Assembly: GCA_964617105.1 (NCBI GenBank)
Contig: CAZTWC010000049.1
Span: 890-12,560, forward strand
DNA: 11,671 nucleotides
Source: CAZTWC01 sp964617105 [NCBI: uncultured Myxococcia bacterium]
Lineage (GTDB): Bacteria; CAZTWC01
Direction of reading: 5' to 3'
Shown: piece by piece, positions 1-4,532 of the stretch
Numbering within the stretch: the first letter of the stretch is position 1
How the letters are laid out: the number at the start of each line of letters is the position of its first letter
Position numbers and translations under genes: made by a program
The notes under the pieces: generated by a model
Told to the model about the DNA's origin: nothing
Database searches by the model: none
The model's input: only the letters and a program-made list of their open reading frames with translations

Positions 1-438
1 CTGCAGGATTCCAACCAGCAAAGAACCGAAAAAAGCGGAAACCAGGAAGAATAGCAGAACCAGGTATTTCAGGTTAAAACTCCGGCGGTATAGGTTGGAT
101 TTGATATCATCCAGGGGAGGGTTAAAACAAAAAAGTCGGTGGCAGATCTGTTGGAAAGTGCCCAAAGGACAGATCCAGCCGCAAAAGAAACGTCCCAGGA
201 AAATAGTGGGAATTAAAATCAGCAACCCCCAAAGCAGAGTTGAGGGCAAGAAACCATTACCCAAAAGGTGGGAGAGTCCATTCAGGGGGTCTATTTGAAA
301 AAAAAAGTTAATGGGTACTGGTACCTGGCCGGTAATTTGGGCGTGCTCCCGTTCCCATAATGAATCTCCCATAAACAGGAAGAGGATAAACAGAGTCAGG
401 AAAAAGGCCTGGCTGATTCTGCGTAACCATATACCCAA
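1..438 (-). CDS. Membrane-bound 4Fe-4S (NapH/polyferredoxin-type) protein, 3' part outside window
   Basis: This is the N-terminal 146 codons of a protein that runs off the left edge. Hydrophobic segments lie at about residues 8-23, 66-81 and 124-144. Between the first two is a QIDPLNGL sequence, and residues 82-93 read GRFFCGWICPFG. The DPL element and the CGWxCPxG motif are characteristic of the NapH/NosR/CcoG-like family of polytopic membrane proteins, which normally carry ferredoxin-type 4Fe-4S clusters further downstream and pass electrons between quinol and periplasmic partners. Further cysteines are at 99 and 104. No ATG fits. The chosen start is TTG at 438, because GAGGAG (445-450) sits six bases upstream and a promoter-like pair lies further up. 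It is divergent from the HEAT-repeat gene. DUF362 proteins and such polyferredoxins are often neighbours, as here. The exact subfamily cannot be set without the C-terminus. Confidence 0.85.
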   Translation of the reverse strand, partial: MGIWLRRISQAFFLTLFILFLFMGDSLWEREHAQITGQVPVPINFFFQIDPLNGLSHLLGNGFLPSTLLWGLLILIPTIFLGRFFCGWICPLGTFQQICHRLFCFNPPLDDIKSNLYRRSFNLKYLVLLFFLVSAFFGSLLVGILQ

Positions 439-444
439 GAGGAT

Positions 445-450
445 CTCCTC
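445..450 (-). promoter_or_regulatory. Shine-Dalgarno GAGGAG that sets a TTG start
   Basis: GAGGAG on the minus strand is followed by six bases and then TTG at 438-436. There is an in-frame stop 14 codons upstream of the TTG and no ATG between them, so this site decides the start of the polyferredoxin gene. Confidence 0.7.
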
Positions 451-493
451 AAATTCGATTTTTCTGTTGCCTGGAAATCAAAGTGATTTTGCA

Positions 494-522
494 ATAATAA
501 ACAAACCCGAAGTTAAAAGCAA
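494..522 (-). promoter_or_regulatory. Sigma70-like promoter for the polyferredoxin gene
   Basis: On the minus strand TTGCTT (517-522) and TATTAT (494-499) are separated by 17 bases. The -10 matches the consensus at five of six positions and the -35 at only three. Transcription would begin near 487, giving a leader of about 50 bases before the TTG start. The call rests on hexamer matches alone. Confidence 0.4.
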
Positions 523-622
523 ATAAGATTATGTAAGTTAGCATGATTAAACCAGGATGAACTAACTCTTTGCCCTTTTTTAGTATTTTTAGGAAGACTT
601 CAGCTTTTCAGTTTCTGGCAAC

Positions 623-650
623 TTGATTTTATGGTTGATAGTGCTATAAT
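623..650 (+). promoter_or_regulatory. Sigma70-like promoter for the HEAT-repeat gene
   Basis: A perfect TATAAT (645-650) is preceded by TTGATT (623-628) with a 16-base spacer. The predicted start of transcription is near 657, about 60-70 bases upstream of the coding region. With the minus-strand promoter at 494-522, the intergenic region would serve as a divergent control region. Confidence 0.5.
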
Positions 651-729
651 TAACGGGCAAAAATGAGTTGACCCTTCAGTTTCCCTCCGAGTTTTCGGAC
701 AGGACCTATATATTATGAGGACAATACCA

Positions 730-1506
730 ATGTCTTTTTTGACTGATTATTTTCAAAATCGCAAAATTAAAGCCCGGGAGAAAAATGTAGCCAAGTTTCA
801 GAAGAAAGCCTGCAACAAGTACGGGCAGCAGGATGAACGAGTAAGAGCTATCTATTATCTGCGTGATCTGGGCGGTGAAGATGCAATTTTGGCATTGCTG
901 CAGAGATTTGAGATTATGGTGAGTTCGGGGAGGCGGGACGAAGAGGAGAAAAAATTCATCTACGAGAGTTTGTTGGATATGGAAGATGAGGCGGTGGCGC
1001 CCATAAAGGAGTTTATCCAAAATGGGATCAGTATCACCTGGCCCCTGAAGGCCTTAGGAGAACTGCTGCCAGATGAAGAGTGTCTAGAGTTTGTTTGCCG
1101 GGTGCTTTCCGATATGGGTCCCTCATACATCAGGATGCCGGAGAAAAAAATAACCCTAATCAATTTTTTGGCTGATTACCAGCATCCCCTGGTGGCAGAT
1201 ACGCTTTTGTCCTTTTTGGAGGATTTTGATCCTGAGGTGGTGATATTAACGGTGCAGGTTTTGTCCAAAATGAAAGAGGAACGAGCCCGGGCGCCTTTTT
1301 TAGAACTGCTTTGCGATGAAGAGGAGGAAAATCCGCGACTAAAAAAAATGATCGCCCAGGAGTTCAAACAACTCAACTGGAAGGTGCGAGAATACCGGGA
1401 AAGGGTGAAAGAAAACCTGCCTCCCGGTTTTAATGTTGACCGGGTAGGTTATATTCGAGGCCAGGCCAGGCAAGAAATTGCCGACCCTGAATATGATGAA
1501 GAATAG
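730..1506 (+). CDS. HEAT-repeat protein, cytoplasmic, probably a protein-protein adaptor
   Basis: The 258-residue product has no signal peptide or membrane segment and is rich in charged residues. Paired amphipathic helices with the HEAT/Armadillo look recur, for example DERVRAIYYLRDLGGEDAILALL (about 35-57), DEAVAPIKEFIQNG (86-99) and HPLVADTLLSFLEDFDPEVVILTVQVLSKM (152-181). Such alpha-solenoids bind protein partners and are rarely enzymes. The C-terminus (230-258) leaves the repeat pattern and ends in an acidic tail. Two starts are possible, ATG at 715 or 730. The second is preferred because GAGGA (717-721) stands eight bases before it, while 715 has only a weaker AGGA at 701-704. The gene has its own promoter and converges on the DUF362 gene, whose stop is 18 bases away. 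A partner or pathway cannot be read from the sequence. Confidence 0.8.
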   Translation: MSFLTDYFQNRKIKAREKNVAKFQKKACNKYGQQDERVRAIYYLRDLGGEDAILALLQRFEIMVSSGRRDEEEKKFIYESLLDMEDEAVAPIKEFIQNGISITWPLKALGELLPDEECLEFVCRVLSDMGPSYIRMPEKKITLINFLADYQHPLVADTLLSFLEDFDPEVVILTVQVLSKMKEERARAPFLELLCDEEEENPRLKKMIAQEFKQLNWKVREYRERVKENLPPGFNVDRVGYIRGQARQEIADPEYDEE

Positions 1507-1524
1507 TGCCCGCCCAAAAACTAT

Positions 1525-2508
1525 CTAAACCTCTACCTCTTCAATAACCAGGCGCTCCAACTGGTTATTACCCACTCCCATCTTGGCTGCCAGGGCCAGG
1601 TAAGGTAAATCTTCCTGCCTTACTCCCATCAATTTTGCTCCCATGGCATCGGCTGCCACCTGGTCGGTGGTGGCTATGATCTTATCCAGCCGCATAACAT
1701 CGCCCAGGTTTCCACCCTGGGGACCGTTTCTTACCAGTACCGTGGTGGCGTCAACCACGGTCAGGGTTGGCCGGATAAACATGCCCAGCCTGGCAATAGC
1801 GCCGTTGATATCCTGATGCAGCCGGCCCCGGCCCTGGCCCAGAAGTCCCCACCAACCTTTCATGGTAATGGTCAACCTGGAAGCGCTGTGGTGTTTGAGT
1901 TTGGGCAGGGCAATGATTTTATCGGCCTGCAGAAAAGGGCGCAGCACCGGGATTTTTCCATCTACCGGACTACCGATAAAAACTTCGGTAAATAGATTCT
2001 TATCTGGCATCAACACTTTGGCGCCCGCATTTTTGGCTGCTTCGGCAATGCCGCTGTTCCGGTAACAGAGGTCAGCCTGGTTGCAGGAGTTGTCCAGCAC
2101 TGTCACTTCAGCCGCCCCGGCCCTATGGCATATGTCCACCATGGCTGCCACCATTTGGGGGTCAGTATTGGCGGCCTGAGCCGGGGTGCGGTTCCAACTG
2201 ATATTGGGTTTTAATATTACTTTCTCACCTTTGGAAACAAACCGGTTTATTCCGCCCAGGTTATCAACCGCCTTTTCCAACATAGGAGCGATATTTTTTC
2301 CCTTTACCACCACCAGGTCAGTCTGGCCAGGTAAAGGTTTTACCCGAACATCCCGGCTGACAACCTTTTCAATCAATTTGCCCGGTGATTTCTTATCTCT
2401 ATCCTTAGCAAAGTAGATTCCCCCTCCAGCCACCACACTTCCGGCCAGCACCGCTTTGCCAACCCGGCTGATAAATTCCCGCCTATCCGATTTGTTTTTT
2501 TTCGCCAT
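1525..2508 (-). CDS. Tat-exported DUF362 domain protein
   Basis: The 327-residue protein opens with a twin-arginine signal, SDRREFISR at 7-15, then a hydrophobic stretch (18-33), so it should be exported folded by the Tat system. Residues about 65-312 match the DUF362 family: VILKPNISWN (97-106), AGAAEVTVLDNS (130-141), the LPKLKHHSASRLTITMKGWWG region (201-221) with its conserved lysines and histidines, and VVDATTVLVRNGPQGG (251-266). There is no ferredoxin domain, unlike longer DUF362 proteins. The biochemical function of this family is not established. Tat export suggests that a cofactor is inserted before transport, but this is inference. It is the last gene of the DUF6599-aldolase-DUF362 operon, 19 bases after the aldolase stop. 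Its ribosome binding site is weak (GAGA), which fits translation following the upstream gene. Confidence 0.88.
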   Translation of the reverse strand: MAKKNKSDRREFISRVGKAVLAGSVVAGGGIYFAKDRDKKSPGKLIEKVVSRDVRVKPLPGQTDLVVVKGKNIAPMLEKAVDNLGGINRFVSKGEKVILKPNISWNRTPAQAANTDPQMVAAMVDICHRAGAAEVTVLDNSCNQADLCYRNSGIAEAAKNAGAKVLMPDKNLFTEVFIGSPVDGKIPVLRPFLQADKIIALPKLKHHSASRLTITMKGWWGLLGQGRGRLHQDINGAIARLGMFIRPTLTVVDATTVLVRNGPQGGNLGDVMRLDKIIATTDQVAADAMGAKLMGVRQEDLPYLALAAKMGVGNNQLERLVIEEVEV

Positions 2509-2527
2509 AATGTTCTCGTGTAAGAGG

Positions 2528-3304
2528 CTAGTCGATCATATTTAACACCAGAGAGGAGAGGCTTTTTTCGCCGGTTTTAGAGTCACCTGGCGGCCGGCCG
2601 CAACCGCCGCATTCGGTGCAGGCCTGGTTGAGCCTGGTAAGACCTAGACGGGAGCCCATCTCAATTAGACGATTCACTTCCTGGGCGGGAAGAGGCGCTA
2701 CTTGCCCCATTTGCCGGGCGGTAAAGGTGGCTTTGGCAGTGTGCTCCACTGTTTCCAGCCGGTTGTAGGCTTGCATCAGGTTTTTACCCACGGTGACTGT
2801 TCCGTGCCGTTCCAAAATCAGCGCGTTGTAATGGCGGATTGGCTCTTTCATCACTTCTGGCACTTTCTCGGTGGTGGGGGTGGCATAGCCCACAGTTGGT
2901 ATGCTGCCCAGGGTAAAAACCACTTCTGGCAGCAGACACTGGGCCAGGGAGATCCCGGCCAGAGAGAAGGCCACTGTCACCGGAGGGTGAGCATGAACAA
3001 TCGCCATTACATCGGGACGCTCCTTATAAATCATCAAATGCATCCGCAATTCCGAGGAGGGTTGGCCTTTGCCGCGCAGAGTTTTGCCTTCCATGTTGAC
3101 CACCACCAGGTCATCTTTTGACATCAGTCCCTTGTTCACGCCGGAAGGAGTGGTTAAAAGCTGATTGGGCGAAAGCCTGCTGCTCAAATTCCCGTCAATC
3201 GAGGATATATATTCCCTTTGATGCATCAGTTTAGCCAGTTGCACCATCTGGGATCTCAACTCTGTTTCAGATGAATAACGTATCTTTTTTTCATTTTTTT
3301 CCAT
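2528..3304 (-). CDS. Class II aldolase/adducin family protein with CxxCxxC tail
   Basis: The 258-residue protein shows the hallmarks of the zinc-dependent class II aldolase/adducin fold: SIDGNLSSR (35-43) and TPSGVNKG (52-59) for phosphate or substrate binding, catalytic Glu85 in PSSELRMH, zinc ligands His104 and His106 in IVHAHPP, and the third zinc ligand His167 in LERHGTV. All are intact, so an active enzyme is likely. Relatives include L-fuculose-phosphate aldolase, ribulose-phosphate epimerases and methylthioribulose-phosphate dehydratase; the substrate cannot be chosen here. After the usual domain end (about 216) comes an extra tail with CTECGGCG (229-236), three cysteines spaced as CxxCxxC, which could bind a metal. 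No signal peptide is visible, so the enzyme should be cytoplasmic. The ATG has AAGGA nine bases upstream. It lies 29 bases after the DUF6599-like gene and 19 before the DUF362 gene. Confidence 0.88.
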   Translation of the reverse strand: MEKNEKKIRYSSETELRSQMVQLAKLMHQREYISSIDGNLSSRLSPNQLLTTPSGVNKGLMSKDDLVVVNMEGKTLRGKGQPSSELRMHLMIYKERPDVMAIVHAHPPVTVAFSLAGISLAQCLLPEVVFTLGSIPTVGYATPTTEKVPEVMKEPIRHYNALILERHGTVTVGKNLMQAYNRLETVEHTAKATFTARQMGQVAPLPAQEVNRLIEMGSRLGLTRLNQACTECGGCGRPPGDSKTGEKSLSSLVLNMID

Positions 3305-3333
3305 GAATATATTTCCTTGAAATTGGAAAAAGT

Positions 3334-3939
3334 TTAAGGGTTGTTGTTGGCTTTTTCTACTATGTAACTGGCAAACTGGTACAACCGGTTGGCCTTAACC
3401 GGAGCAAAACTGTCCACACGTATATACAAATTGGTCAAAGTAAAAACCAGTTGGTTGGGACAGATATAACTCTCTTGTCCCCAAACACTTTTTGGGCATT
3501 TGGCTTTCTCCTGGGCAAAGATCGAGGTTGCTCCCCTGGGAGTGGTCATATCAAAGATGGTCACTACCACCGGAGCCACCCTCTGCCGTGAACCGGAGCC
3601 GGGAGTCGTCACCTTCGCATTGGTCCCTTTTCCTACAAAGTTGTACTGGGCGGAAACCGCTTTTTTAAAACCTCTGTCCTTATACAATCCCGCTCCGCCA
3701 TTGAGCAATTGCTCAATATTTTGTGGTCCGAAGATACCAGCCTCACCCTCCCTGACAAAATTTTGAGCCATCTTCCGAGCCGGCAGCAAGGTGGCTAGAT
3801 CCATAGAGATCGCTTTTACAATCGGGGCAATTTTTTGGGACCGGGCTTTTTCATTTTTATCCCGGTCGCAACGGCAGGATAAATTGGACAATGACAACAG
3901 TAAGGTTAAAAACAGTAATAGTGGCGGACATAGTTTCAT
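3334..3939 (-). CDS. Exported DUF6599-like protein, possible lipoprotein
   Basis: The 201-residue protein begins with a signal peptide (hydrophobic core about 6-20) followed by NLSC at 19-22. Cys22 could be lipidated, though Asn at -3 is not a good lipobox. The body resembles the DUF6599 family as I recall it: LLP (51-53), NIEQLLNGGAGLYKDRGF (74-91), a beta-strand VVVTIFDMTTPRGATSIFAQE (124-144) in the place of the family's 'M..P..A.GIF' element, and YIRVDSF (172-178). Function is unknown for the family. It is the first gene of a three-gene operon with the class II aldolase and the DUF362 protein, and both it and the DUF362 product are exported. The start ATG at 3939 has no clear Shine-Dalgarno. 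The alternative of an unrelated exported protein cannot be excluded. Confidence 0.7.
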   Translation of the reverse strand: MKLCPPLLLFLTLLLSLSNLSCRCDRDKNEKARSQKIAPIVKAISMDLATLLPARKMAQNFVREGEAGIFGPQNIEQLLNGGAGLYKDRGFKKAVSAQYNFVGKGTNAKVTTPGSGSRQRVAPVVVTIFDMTTPRGATSIFAQEKAKCPKSVWGQESYICPNQLVFTLTNLYIRVDSFAPVKANRLYQFASYIVEKANNNP

Positions 3940-4160
3940 AGGTTTGCCAACTTCAAGTTAAAATGAAAGGCACGTCCTTCTGTAGCACCAGAAGGGGGTT
4001 TCCTAATGGATATTAGATTATAAACTACCAGGAATTTTGATGTTTTTCCATAAAAAAGAATAAAATTCTCATCCGTTATATACCCCTGTCCGCATGTCGA
4101 AACTTCGGGCGTGTTCTGGTGAAAGTTTTGATGTTTTTTGGTTCGCATAACTAACAAAAC
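3940..4160. other. Gene-poor leader region of the DUF6599 operon
   Basis: No convincing gene is seen. On the minus strand a TATAAT occurs at 4017-4022 without a good -35, and could start the operon about 70 bases upstream of the DUF6599-like gene. A 7-bp inverted repeat, CCTTCTG (3976-3982) and CAGAAGG (3989-3995) with a six-base loop, lies inside that presumed leader. A minus-strand open frame (3936-4157) overlaps the start of the DUF6599-like gene by four bases, but its product looks random and it has no ribosome binding site. On the plus strand, one frame is open from 4041 to a TAA at 4152 and may hold further decayed sequence of the SxtJ-like pseudogene. Confidence 0.3.
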
Positions 4161-4367
4161 ATGTTAGGTTTAAGTTGGTTTATTTAAAAGACCATCATAC
4201 CCATTTCGCTATTTCTAGTTTATTTTATTGTAGTGGGATTAACCAGCCTGTTGGTAAAAATATTCAATCGCCGGATCCTCAAGCAACAACCATTGGATGA
4301 AGATACCTATTGGTTGCCCGCTAAAGGGTACGAAGAAGATATGGATAAAAGTTTGCGGCAGTCATAA
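4161..4367 (+). pseudogene. Relict of an SxtJ-like membrane protein (C-terminal part)
   Basis: Codons from 4188 to the TAA at 4365-4367 read KTIIPISLFLVYFIVVGLTS (one membrane helix) and continue with LLVKIFNRRILKQQPLDEDT and YWLPAKGYEEDMDKSLRQS. A helix, then a basic 'L.R.F', then 'PLD....YW.P' and a short polar tail is how SxtJ family proteins end, as I remember them. Immediately upstream in the same frame, codons 4161-4184 read MLGLSWFI, which also suits the SxtJ fold, but they are cut off by an in-frame TAA at 4185-4187. A second TAA lies at 4152. There is no start codon with a ribosome binding site. The next gene fragment downstream is DUF5989, the usual partner of SxtJ beside carbamoyltransferases, which supports the call. 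I take it as a decayed gene; a short genuine protein with a non-standard start is less likely. Confidence 0.55.
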
Positions 4368-4379
4368 AGGAGGCTAACC

Positions 4380-4466
4380 ATGCGTAAAGTTTGGCATATT
4401 CTCAAGGAAAGTATCTACCTGGTCAAACAGCACAAACTATACTTTTTGACCCCCATATTGTTTTGA
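4380..4466 (+). pseudogene. Truncated DUF5989 small membrane protein
   Basis: An ATG at 4380 follows a perfect AAAGGAGG (4367-4374 region) with five to six bases spacing, and encodes only 28 residues, beginning MRKVWHILKESIYLVKQHK and ending LYFLTPILF before TGA. DUF5989 proteins are about 50 residues: an amphipathic 'ELW.FL...KK.WL.P' start followed by one membrane helix. Here the start matches and the frame stops where the helix should begin; no continuation is found in the other frames. It begins 12 bases after the SxtJ-like fragment ends, the usual gene order. The intact ribosome binding site means the peptide could still be made, so it may be a recent truncation. No carbamoyltransferase gene is present nearby. 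Confidence 0.55.
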
Positions 4467-4473
4467 ACCAGGA

Positions 4474-4493
4474 CGGGCTTAGGGCCCGGTTTT
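4474..4493 (+). terminator. Possible weak terminator hairpin
   Basis: CGGGC (4474-4478) and GCCCG (4484-4488) form a five-pair all-GC stem with a five-base loop, followed by GTTTT. It lies just after the truncated DUF5989 gene and overlaps the first copy of the 15-bp tandem repeat. The T run is short, so the call is tentative. Confidence 0.25.
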
Positions 4494-4511
4494 ACGGGGC
4501 CCGGTTTTACG
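4482..4511 (+). repeat. Perfect 15-bp tandem duplication
   Basis: The unit GGGCCCGGTTTTACG is present twice head to tail (4482-4496 and 4497-4511) without mismatch. Each unit contains the palindrome GGGCCC. It lies between the truncated DUF5989 fragment and the 3' end of the lipoprotein gene, close to where the DUF5989 frame is broken off. Confidence 0.9.
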
Positions 4512-4532
4512 ATTTGGGGAACTAGCGAATTA

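Noticed and set aside
95-526. Two plus-strand open frames (95-298 and 311-526)
   Set aside because: The first lies antisense to the polyferredoxin gene, which has the CGWICPFG motif and membrane helices. The second runs from antisense of that gene into its promoter region. Neither product resembles a real protein.
536-567. Inverted repeat AGTTAG/CTAACT upstream of the HEAT-repeat promoter
   Set aside because: Six AT-rich pairs with a 20-base loop are expected by chance in such sequence.
2702-3121. Plus-strand open frame of 139 codons
   Set aside because: It is the antisense shadow of the class II aldolase, whose catalytic motifs are all intact; the His/Gly/Phe-rich product is typical of such shadows.
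3955-4020. Plus-strand 'MKGTSF' as a possible remnant of a carbamoyltransferase C-terminus upstream of the SxtJ relict
   Set aside because: Only a few residues resemble the family's NTSFN motif and stops follow at once, so chance is the better explanation.
3936-4157. Minus-strand open frame of 73 codons overlapping the DUF6599-like start by four bases (ATGA)
   Set aside because: The overlap looks like coupling, but there is no ribosome binding site, the amino-acid make-up looks random, and it lies across a probable leader and decayed sequence of the other strand.
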